The translations under genes and the position numbers were made by a program. A DNA stretch of 5,131 nt from Chitinophagaceae bacterium (GTDB lineage Bacteria > Bacteroidota > Bacteroidia > Chitinophagales > UBA10324). The stretch spans positions 1-5,131 of the forward strand of contig JAHEZG010000280.1 in assembly GCA_023251195.1 (NCBI GenBank). Direction: 5' to 3'. This document shows positions 1 to 5,131 of this stretch, piece by piece (position 1 is the first letter of the stretch; each line of letters begins with the position of its first letter). Under the pieces are notes generated by a model. The model had not been told where the DNA came from and searched no databases. It worked only from the letters and a program-made list of their open reading frames with translations.

Positions 1-1239
1 GCGTCCGGAAGTTATACTGTAACTGAACCAACCGGAATGAATATCGGTATCAGCACCACAAGCACCATATGCCCTGGGGCATGTGACGGATCTATAACTG
101 CTTTGGTTACTCAAGGAACGCCCCCGTATTCTTTACTATGGTTTAACAATTCAACCAATAATTCGGTAACCGGGTTATGCGCCGGAATATACAATGTATC
201 TGCTACAGATGCCAACGGATGTACACTATTAGGATCTGGTTCGGTAAATCAACCGCCGGCAATTGTGGTAAATACATTCCCTCAGGATGTAAGTTGTGCT
301 GGTTTTTCTGATGGATGGATTTATTTTACTCAGCAAAATGCTGTAATGCCATACACATCACTTTGGATGCCTGGTTCATTGCCCTTTGATACAATTAAAA
401 ATTTATTTCCCGGAACCTATAATGTTACAATTACTGATAATAACGGTTGCACAGGTTACTCTGATGCAGTTGTTGGAGAGCCGGTGCCATTAACGGCTAC
501 TGTTTTAACCTCTCCTTCATCATGCCCTTTATCAAGCGATGGTGGTGCAAGTGTTTTTCCTTCAGGTGGAACACCACCGTATTTCTATAATTGGTTTAAT
601 CAGTCTGGTCAATTTTCCGCCACAATTAATAACATTCCTGTTGGACAATATGATGTTCATGTAACCGATCAAAATGGTTGTACAGTTAATGCAAGTAACA
701 TAGTTCTTTCAAATGATTTGTTTTCAGTTAATGCCTTTGGCGACACTATTATTATTAATGGAAACAGTGCACCAATTGGAATTAACATTTCCCAAAGTGG
801 TGCCTATAGCTATTTCTGGTCACCCGTTGAATTTAATTATTATCCAAATTCCCCTGCTACTTTAGTTAGTCCGACCATTACTACCACTTACACAATAATG
901 GTTGTTGAGAGTGGTAGCGGTTGTACTGCAATTGACAGTGTGTTGATTTTTGTTCTTCCAACTACTTATGTTTTTGTTCCCAATGCATTTACTCCTAATG
1001 GAGATGGATACAATGATTTGTTTGAGTTAATAAAGGGCGAAATTGTAAATATAAATGAAGTACAGATTTTTAATCGTTGGGGGCAAAATGTTTATCAAGA
1101 TATTGAATTAAACTGGGATGGAAATAATAAAGATGGCAAGCCATGCGCATTGGGTGTTTATGTTTATTATATTATTTATTCCATTGAAGGAGATTCAAAT
1201 ACTTATCGGAAAGAAGGAAATGTTTCTTTGGTGAGATGA
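1..1239 (+). CDS. Large T9SS-secreted surface protein, C-terminal part (SprB repeats plus type B sorting domain; 5' truncated)
   Basis: The reading frame is open from base 1 with no stop, so the ATG at 37 is an internal Met and the true start lies outside the window. The visible 412 residues (numbered from base 1) hold three SprB-like repeats (about 24-74, 99-150, 175-227), each starting near a Cys and ending in a TDxNGCT motif. A PKD/Ig-like domain follows (about 232-322, with WSP, TTTYTI and GC motifs). Last comes a CHU_C/type B T9SS C-terminal domain (about 325-412), recognisable by PNAFTPNGDGYND, the QIFNRWGQNVY strand, NWDGNNKDGK and a terminal EGNVSLVR. By family knowledge such proteins cross the inner membrane by Sec and the outer membrane by T9SS, and type B domains resemble that of the gliding adhesin SprB. 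The specific role (adhesion, gliding, matrix) is inference. The gene converges on the Nudix gene, 16 bases apart. Confidence 0.95.
   Translation, partial: ASGSYTVTEPTGMNIGISTTSTICPGACDGSITALVTQGTPPYSLLWFNNSTNNSVTGLCAGIYNVSATDANGCTLLGSGSVNQPPAIVVNTFPQDVSCAGFSDGWIYFTQQNAVMPYTSLWMPGSLPFDTIKNLFPGTYNVTITDNNGCTGYSDAVVGEPVPLTATVLTSPSSCPLSSDGGASVFPSGGTPPYFYNWFNQSGQFSATINNIPVGQYDVHVTDQNGCTVNASNIVLSNDLFSVNAFGDTIIINGNSAPIGINISQSGAYSYFWSPVEFNYYPNSPATLVSPTITTTYTIMVVESGSGCTAIDSVLIFVLPTTYVFVPNAFTPNGDGYNDLFELIKGEIVNINEVQIFNRWGQNVYQDIELNWDGNNKDGKPCALGVYVYYIIYSIEGDSNTYRKEGNVSLVR
70..681 (+). repeat. Three tandem SprB-like protein repeats
   Basis: Three diverged in-frame repeats begin at Cys codons at 70, 295 and 523, spacings of 225 and 228 bases (75 and 76 codons). 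Each repeat runs Cys, then a (C/S)DG or SDG turn, a PPY- or MPY-type motif before a Trp (absent TPP only in repeat 2), a G(I/T/Q)Y strand, and a closing TD-N-NGCT. Repeats 1 and 3 share GTPPY. The two conserved Cys per repeat could pair after export. The copies are recognisable in protein but strongly diverged in DNA, so this is an old duplication. More copies probably lie upstream of the window. Confidence 0.85.
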
Positions 1240-1255
1240 GTGCTCATGCAAAATA

Positions 1256-1915
1256 TTATTGTGCCTTACCATATCTGATTACATCGTGTACAGAGGCATA
1301 AGAATTTTTCAATAACTCATTTACTTTATATTTATTTACCCACTGCACATCAGTAATCCCCTCTTCTTTTTGAGGTGTAAAAACCGGAGAGCCCGTGCTT
1401 TTCATATTGAACCAATAGGTGTTTTTTATTATTCTTTTTTGATTTTCCCAGTAAGTATGTGTGGTATAGGGTTGTTTCCACGAATAAAATTGTATAGCTG
1501 ATTCAACTTTTATATTTCGTAATCCTGTTTCTTCTTCCACCTCCCGTTCACCAGCATCAATTTTTTTTTCATTGGTCTCCACCTTTCCTTTTGGTAAATC
1601 CCACTTCCCTTTTCGGTAAATCATTAATATATCTCCTTCACTATTTTCTACCAAACCACCTGCTGCATCAATGCGTTTAAAATTGGTTTTAAATTCTTGT
1701 ATCAATTCAGCTTCATTCGTATGAAATAACATAAAAGCTGTTTCCTGTTTTTTGTTTTCAAGTTTTTCGATAATCTGTATCATTTGATTTGATTCAGAAT
1801 AATTTTCCTGCAGTAGTTTTTTTGACGACAATTCCAAGGCCTCTTCAGAAGGCAGAACAAAACCGAATTTGCATAAAAACAAAGGGTTATTTCCGATAAA
1901 TATTTTTAAAGGCAT
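1256..1915 (-). CDS. Nudix hydrolase with extra N-terminal domain
   Basis: The 219-residue protein has a complete Nudix box, GX5EX7REUXEEXGU, at residues 110-132 (G110, E116, R124-E125, E128-E129, G131, L132); the glutamates bind the divalent metal. Before it lie AAGGLV (84-89) and GKWDLPKGK (103-111), the usual first strands of the fold. Nudix enzymes hydrolyse a nucleoside diphosphate linked to another group; candidates are dinucleoside polyphosphates, ADP-ribose or oxidised dNTPs, and the sequence does not decide among them. Residues 1-80 form an additional segment, starting with a short strand and NPLFL and containing a helical, charged stretch, which standard MutT-like proteins of about 130-150 residues lack. 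From memory, similar two-part Nudix proteins are common in Bacteroidota, often beside pyrE. The ATG at 1915 is the only good start. It is transcribed away from pyrE and shares the 207-base gap with it. Cytoplasmic; no signal peptide. Confidence 0.93.
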   Translation of the reverse strand: MPLKIFIGNNPLFLCKFGFVLPSEEALELSSKKLLQENYSESNQMIQIIEKLENKKQETAFMLFHTNEAELIQEFKTNFKRIDAAGGLVENSEGDILMIYRKGKWDLPKGKVETNEKKIDAGEREVEEETGLRNIKVESAIQFYSWKQPYTTHTYWENQKRIIKNTYWFNMKSTGSPVFTPQKEEGITDVQWVNKYKVNELLKNSYASVHDVIRYGKAQ

Positions 1916-1993
1916 AATGTCAAATGAATTAGATTTTAATTAAAGAACCATGATTTTATATTAACAACATTTAAATTTAAAATTATTTTCTCA

Positions 1994-2007
1994 GTTTTTT
2001 AAAAAAC
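1994..2007. repeat. Perfect 14-base AT-rich palindrome
   Basis: GTTTTTTAAAAAAC reads the same on both strands and lies near the middle of the divergent promoter region, 78 bases from the Nudix start and 115 from the pyrE start. It could be a dimeric regulator site or just a rigid T-tract/A-tract step. Most of it is two homopolymer runs, which are frequent in AT-rich intergenic DNA, so functional meaning is weakly supported. Confidence 0.25.
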
Positions 2008-2090
2008 GATTAAGAATAGAAAACAACTTTGTTTCAATTTATAATCAATTTAATAAAAATAGCCTTCAAATTAATATTGTTGCCATAACA

Positions 2091-2117
2091 TTGCACCACT
2101 AAATCTAATTAGTTTTG
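2091..2117 (+). promoter_or_regulatory. Candidate pyrE promoter (Bacteroidota-type TTG / TAnnTTTG)
   Basis: TAGTTTTG at 2110-2117 matches the Bacteroidota -7 consensus TAnnTTTG exactly. A TTG at 2091-2093 lies 16 bases upstream, one short of the usual 17-23 base spacing to the -33 element; another pair of TTGs at 2077-2082 is too far. If used, transcription would start at about 2122-2124, on or next to the pyrE ATG, implying a leaderless or nearly leaderless mRNA. Chance occurrence in AT-rich DNA is possible. Confidence 0.4.
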
Positions 2118-2122
2118 AATTT

Positions 2123-2770
2123 ATGATTCTATCAAAATCGGTCGCAGATAAAACTGCCTCACTGTTGCTGCAAATTAAATCTATCAAGTTAAACATTCAG
2201 TCGCCTTATACATGGGCCAGCGGATGGAACTCTCCAATCTATTGCGACAACAGGCTAACTCTTTCGTATCCTGAAATCAGAACTTTTTTAAAAGAACAAC
2301 TAGCTGAAATAATAAAAAATAAGTTTCAGGATTGCGATTGCATTGCAGGAGTGGCTACTGCAGGAATTGCCCATGGAGCATTAGTGGCTGATGCACTTGA
2401 TCTTCCTTTTATTTATGTGCGTTCATCACCAAAATCACATGGACTTACAAATATGATTGAAGGGAAAATATTGGAAGGACAAAAAGTGGTTGTAGTGGAA
2501 GATTTATTATCTACAGGTGGCAGTAGTTTAAATGTAGTGAATGCGTTAAGGGCTGTTGATTGTAAGGTGCTTGGATTAGTTGCATTATTCACTTATGGAT
2601 TTGAAACCGCAAAAGATAATTTTTTGAATGCCGATTGCCCATTTTATACTTTGACTGATTATGATGTATTAATAAATAAAGCAGTAGAGCAAGGATATGT
2701 TGAATCTTCAGATATAGAAACTTTATCATCATGGAGAATGAAACCACAGGAGTGGAGTAAAGGTTTGTAA
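2123..2770 (+). CDS. pyrE: Orotate phosphoribosyltransferase (PyrE)
   Basis: PyrE transfers the phosphoribosyl group of PRPP to orotate, giving orotidine 5'-monophosphate, the fifth step of de novo UMP synthesis, in the cytoplasm. The 215-residue length is normal for the family (about 210-215). The PRPP-binding loop is VVVVEDLLSTGGSS (122-135) with the two acidic residues E126-D127. The mobile catalytic loop is RSSPKSHG (100-107), with K104 and H106. The N-terminal signature SPYTWASGWNSPIYCDNR (27-44) forms the substrate pocket and is typical of Bacteroidota PyrE, and its distance from the ATG supports the start at 2123. The family functions as a dimer with loops reaching the neighbour subunit. 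Downstream, the DUF445-like gene starts nine bases after the stop, so the two are probably cotranscribed. Upstream is the divergent Nudix gene. No missing key residue is visible. Confidence 0.98.
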   Translation: MILSKSVADKTASLLLQIKSIKLNIQSPYTWASGWNSPIYCDNRLTLSYPEIRTFLKEQLAEIIKNKFQDCDCIAGVATAGIAHGALVADALDLPFIYVRSSPKSHGLTNMIEGKILEGQKVVVVEDLLSTGGSSLNVVNALRAVDCKVLGLVALFTYGFETAKDNFLNADCPFYTLTDYDVLINKAVEQGYVESSDIETLSSWRMKPQEWSKGL

Positions 2771-2779
2771 CTGAAAGTG

Positions 2780-3376
2780 ATGAATTATTTTTTACTCCTT
2801 ATTCCAATTTTAAATGCATTGTTTGGCTGGTGGATGATTGACACTTTACTACTGTTTTTTTTTAGACCCTATGATCCAATAAAAATCTTAGGTATTTCTT
2901 TACAAGGAATTCTGCCATCCATTCAAAATAAAATTGCTGAATCAGCAGGGGAGTGGGCACAACAGAATGTTTCAGCAGATAAAATGCAGGAAGTTCTTTT
3001 ATCAGAAGAAAGCCTGAATGAAATCCATATTTATCTTGAAGAAAAGGCGGACGATTTTATTCGTAACAAACTCACCGAACGGATTTCACTTTTAAAAATG
3101 TTTATAACTGAAGGAATAATTTTACAAGCAAAGGAAGTGTTGGTGGAACAATTAGATAAAATGATTCCTGAATTAATAAAAAGCTTTGTTCCGAAGGTAG
3201 CGGAAAAAATAAATATCCGATCTGAAATTGAAAATAGAATAAAAAATTATCCGCTGCAGCATTTGGAAATCAAAATGAAAAGTCACTCAGGAAAAAAATT
3301 GCTGATGTTGAAATGGACGATTGCAATTCTTGGATTTTTACTCGGTTGTGTTGAAGTTTCTTTGGTCGCATTTTAA
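2780..3376 (+). CDS. Small DUF445-like membrane protein
   Basis: The 198-residue protein has a hydrophobic N-terminal segment (about 3-28) followed directly by FFRPYDPIK and a LQGILPSIQNKIAE stretch. This matches the DUF445 (YheB/YjiN-type) pattern in which a G-W/Y segment leads into an FRPY motif and a GI(I/L)P motif. Residues about 45-165 are amphipathic, charged and mostly helical, and a second hydrophobic helix (about 179-198) closes the protein right at its C-terminus. I infer a membrane protein anchored at both ends with a helical domain between. DUF445 has no established biochemical role. The protein is shorter than typical members of about 370-420 residues. The ATG at 2780 is chosen; an adjacent GTG at 2777 would add one residue. 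It starts nine bases after pyrE, with purine-rich GAAAG before it, so it is likely in the pyrE operon. Confidence 0.8.
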   Translation: MNYFLLLIPILNALFGWWMIDTLLLFFFRPYDPIKILGISLQGILPSIQNKIAESAGEWAQQNVSADKMQEVLLSEESLNEIHIYLEEKADDFIRNKLTERISLLKMFITEGIILQAKEVLVEQLDKMIPELIKSFVPKVAEKINIRSEIENRIKNYPLQHLEIKMKSHSGKKLLMLKWTIAILGFLLGCVEVSLVAF

Positions 3377-3488
3377 GTTGGGACAGTAAGACGATTCAAC
3401 TCTTTGTGTTAACAGTTCATCGGGATTTCTTTGCCAGCGCGATTTGTATAACTTAATTTTAAACCTGAAATTTAAATTCGCTGTAGCC
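3377..3488 (+). other. Intergenic region before the second surface-protein gene
   Basis: These 112 bases separate the DUF445-like stop from the proposed TTG start. I see no strong hairpin followed by a T run, so no intrinsic terminator for the pyrE operon can be called. The frame of the downstream gene stays open back to 3390 (in-frame TAA at 3387-3389) but has no ATG, so part of this stretch could be coding if a start farther upstream, such as TTG at 3444, is used. Confidence 0.55.
3430..3461 (+). promoter_or_regulatory. Candidate promoter for the second surface-protein gene
   Basis: TTTG at 3430-3433 and TAATTTTA at 3454-3461 are separated by 20 bases. They fit the Bacteroidota -33 TTTG and -7 TAnnTTTG elements except for the final base of the latter. 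Transcription would begin near 3466-3468, about 20 bases before the TTG at 3489, and after the alternative TTG at 3444. This weakly supports 3489 as start. The match is imperfect. Confidence 0.3.
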
Positions 3489-5131
3489 TTGACTTTTAGA
3501 GGAATTTTTTTAGTTAGATTTCTTGTTGTTTCACTTTTTTTATTGTGTAATGGCAAGTTGCTTTATGCCATTGCTCCTGTTATTTCAGGCGACTCATCCA
3601 GTATTGTTACAAAAACAAAATTGGGCTCAGGATATTTAATACAGACAAATAATTTTATTCAGTCTTTTTACGATTTTCAAATCAGAAATCAGTCAACCCG
3701 TAAACAGCAGATTACAATTCCTTCTGTAAATAATAAAACAGAAATAAATCTATCCGGTGCAAAAAATATTTTCAATTCATTAATACCAACACTGTATTCG
3801 CCACCACCACCTCTACCTCCTCCATGCTCAGCAAATGCAGGCACATATTCAGCAACTATAATAGGAAGCAGCATAAATAATTATGTTTTGTGCAATGGTG
3901 ATGAAATTAATTTGATTTCAAATAATGATTTTGTATTGCCACCTGCTGGTTGTGTTGGCTGCCTGCCTGCGGAAATGTATTTGATTTATGTGAATGGCGG
4001 ACCAACCGGTGGAAATCCGACAGTTGATCCGAACTGGACAGGCTATTTTTGGACAGGCCAGGATTTTAACGATGGATTTTTCAATCAGAATAACGGCGGT
4101 GTTGCATCCATTATTAACTCTGTAATTCCCTCGGTAAATAATACATGGTGCTTTGTTCCGGTCACCGCTGATGATGGTGCTGAAATTCCAAGCAGTAATA
4201 GTTTGGGGTTTGATCAGGATGGTGATGGTTGTTTTGATTTAGGTACTTCAACTTGCGTTACTTATTTAAATCCAATTAGTATCACTCCCAATTCACTTTG
4301 TTTTTCAGCAGGTAATGTATCCATATTTTTATCTGGAGGTTATCCTGAATTTTTTCCTGGAAATTATACCATTACGAATACGGGAGCAGGTAGCCTGTCA
4401 ATCTCTTCGGTTCCAAATAATGGTTCTTTTGATATTACTGGATTAACCGGAGGAGCAGTCTATTCTTTTACAATCAGCGATGGCAACGGATGTATAATTA
4501 CATATAGTGGAATTTATAACGGAGCTCCGGTTGTATCAATAAATCCTGCATCAACTAATATCTGCACCGGTGGTTGTGTAAGTTTGGCCGGTACCATCAA
4601 TTCAGGTGTTGGTAGTGGTGTAGTTACTTTTTCAAACACCAATTTATTTGGCATTACTGATCCAACAATTACGGGTGGGGGCATTGGAGTGAATTGTAAT
4701 ACAGGGCCTGCAAATTGTGCAGGCGTCTGGGCCACTTCTCCAATTAATGTTTCAGGTGTATGTCCGAACTTTTGGAATACCGGTCAGTACTTAACCGTTT
4801 GTTTAAATATTCAACATACATACGATGATGATTTAAATATTTTTTTACAAGCACCAAATGGAGTTTATGTTCGGTTGAGTCAGGATAATGGACTGGCCGG
4901 AAACAATTATACCAGCACTTGTTTTTCGATGACCGGAGCTGCCAACATTACTACCGGGGCTGCACCGTTTAATGGAACATATATTCCACAGCAATCATTT
5001 AATGTGCTAAACGGCACTCCTATAAATGGTACATGGTATTTATTAATTGCCGATGATTTAGGCGGCGATGTTGGATCGCTGATCGACTGGTCAATTTCTT
5101 TTCAAAACAACGCTGCATATACTTATGCATG
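3489..5131 (+). CDS. Large secreted surface protein with SprB-like segment and P domain (3' truncated; probable TTG start)
   Basis: One frame is open from 3390 to the window end, giving 547 codons from the TTG at 3489. No ATG lies in frame before 3978, deep inside the conserved region. From TTG the protein begins with a signal peptide: Arg at 4 and 10, a hydrophobic core FLVVSLFLL (11-19), and probable cleavage after LLYA (27). A proline run PPPPLPPPC (105-113) separates an N-terminal segment from a Cys-rich domain containing YVLCNGDEI, WCFVPVTADDG and a DQDGDGCFD turn (242-250) resembling a calcium loop. An SprB-like segment ends at SDGNGC (330-335). Residues about 420-540 match the proprotein-convertase P domain: HTYDDDLNIFLQAPNG (443-458), GTWYLLIADD and a closing DWSISF. 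No protease catalytic domain is visible. By analogy with such Bacteroidota proteins I infer Sec plus T9SS export, with the sorting domain beyond the window. The alternative start is TTG at 3444. Confidence 0.88.
   Translation, partial: MTFRGIFLVRFLVVSLFLLCNGKLLYAIAPVISGDSSSIVTKTKLGSGYLIQTNNFIQSFYDFQIRNQSTRKQQITIPSVNNKTEINLSGAKNIFNSLIPTLYSPPPPLPPPCSANAGTYSATIIGSSINNYVLCNGDEINLISNNDFVLPPAGCVGCLPAEMYLIYVNGGPTGGNPTVDPNWTGYFWTGQDFNDGFFNQNNGGVASIINSVIPSVNNTWCFVPVTADDGAEIPSSNSLGFDQDGDGCFDLGTSTCVTYLNPISITPNSLCFSAGNVSIFLSGGYPEFFPGNYTITNTGAGSLSISSVPNNGSFDITGLTGGAVYSFTISDGNGCIITYSGIYNGAPVVSINPASTNICTGGCVSLAGTINSGVGSGVVTFSNTNLFGITDPTITGGGIGVNCNTGPANCAGVWATSPINVSGVCPNFWNTGQYLTVCLNIQHTYDDDLNIFLQAPNGVYVRLSQDNGLAGNNYTSTCFSMTGAANITTGAAPFNGTYIPQQSFNVLNGTPINGTWYLLIADDLGGDVGSLIDWSISFQNNAAYTYA

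Larger units (their letters stand above)
1916..2122. other. AT-rich divergent intergenic region between Nudix gene and pyrE
   Basis: This 207-base gap separates two divergent start codons and must carry both promoters. It is very AT-rich. It contains a candidate pyrE -7 element next to the pyrE start and a 14-base perfect palindrome at 1994-2007. I found no good TAnnTTTG element on the minus strand for the Nudix gene, no riboswitch-like fold, no pyrimidine attenuator leader, and no small ORF worth calling. Confidence 0.7.

Noticed and set aside
37..39. ATG at 37 as the start of the first surface protein
   Set aside because: The frame is open to base 1 and the upstream codons (GSYTVTEP) continue the repeat-type sequence, so the gene is truncated by the window edge.
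1236..1247. Inverted repeat ATGAG/CTCAT between the convergent stops as a bidirectional terminator
   Set aside because: The stem is five pairs at most with a two-base loop, and no T run follows on either strand.
3376..3401. AGTTG/CAACT inverted repeat after the DUF445-like gene as terminator
   Set aside because: A five-base stem with a loop of about 16 bases and no T run is too weak to call.
3544..3548. Lipoprotein signal in the second surface protein
   Set aside because: The Cys at residue 20 is preceded by Leu-Leu rather than a small residue at -1, so it is not a proper lipobox; cleavage after Ala27 fits signal peptidase I better.
3338..3556. 72-codon minus-strand ORF
   Set aside because: It overlaps the end of the DUF445-like gene and the signal peptide region of the surface protein, its product has no recognisable domain, and no promoter is seen for it.
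3550..3639. Short plus-strand ORF from the ATG at 3550
   Set aside because: It starts inside the signal peptide coding region in a different frame and stops after about 29 codons; the frame beginning at 3489 carries all conserved motifs.
3689..3874. 61-codon minus-strand ORF with a Gly-rich stretch
   Set aside because: The Gly-rich part is the complement of the proline run of the plus-strand surface protein; it is a shadow.
4514..4735. 73-codon minus-strand ORF rich in Pro
   Set aside because: It is the reverse of Gly/Thr/Asn-rich codons of the surface protein, which stays open across the whole region.

Overview
The window looks like chromosomal DNA of a Bacteroidota bacterium, probably a Chitinophagia, Sphingobacteriia or Flavobacteriia relative. 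The evidence is a type IX secretion (T9SS) type B sorting domain, SprB-like repeats, AT-rich DNA without clear Shine-Dalgarno sequences, a TAnnTTTG-type promoter element, and a PyrE with the N-terminal signature common in this phylum. I see no tRNA, rRNA, CRISPR array, insertion sequence or phage gene.

Layout: (1) Bases 1-1239 (+) are the 3' end of a large secreted surface protein. It has three SprB-type repeats, a PKD/Ig-like linker domain and a C-terminal CHU_C/type B sorting domain. (2) Bases 1256-1915 (-) encode a Nudix hydrolase with a complete Nudix box and an extra N-terminal domain; it converges on gene 1 with only 16 bases between the stops. (3) An AT-rich divergent intergenic region (1916-2122) holds a candidate promoter for pyrE. 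(4) Bases 2123-2770 (+) are pyrE, orotate phosphoribosyltransferase. (5) Bases 2780-3376 (+) encode a small DUF445-like membrane protein, almost certainly in one operon with pyrE. (6) From about 3489 to the window end (+) runs the 5' part of a second large secreted protein. It has no in-frame ATG near its start and probably begins at a TTG followed by a convincing signal peptide; it carries an SprB-like segment and a proprotein-convertase P domain.

Together this is a small housekeeping block (pyrimidine synthesis, Nudix enzyme, membrane protein) between two T9SS-type cell-surface proteins. pyrE supplies OMP for UMP synthesis; the Nudix protein may clean up or signal with a nucleoside diphosphate derivative, but its substrate cannot be read from sequence. 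The two surface proteins would be exported by Sec and then by T9SS, and probably serve adhesion, gliding or matrix functions. I do not see a convincing previously undescribed system. The most notable points are the TTG-started surface protein that ATG-based gene finding would miss or truncate, a possible leaderless pyrE promoter, and the uncharacterised N-terminal domain on the Nudix protein.
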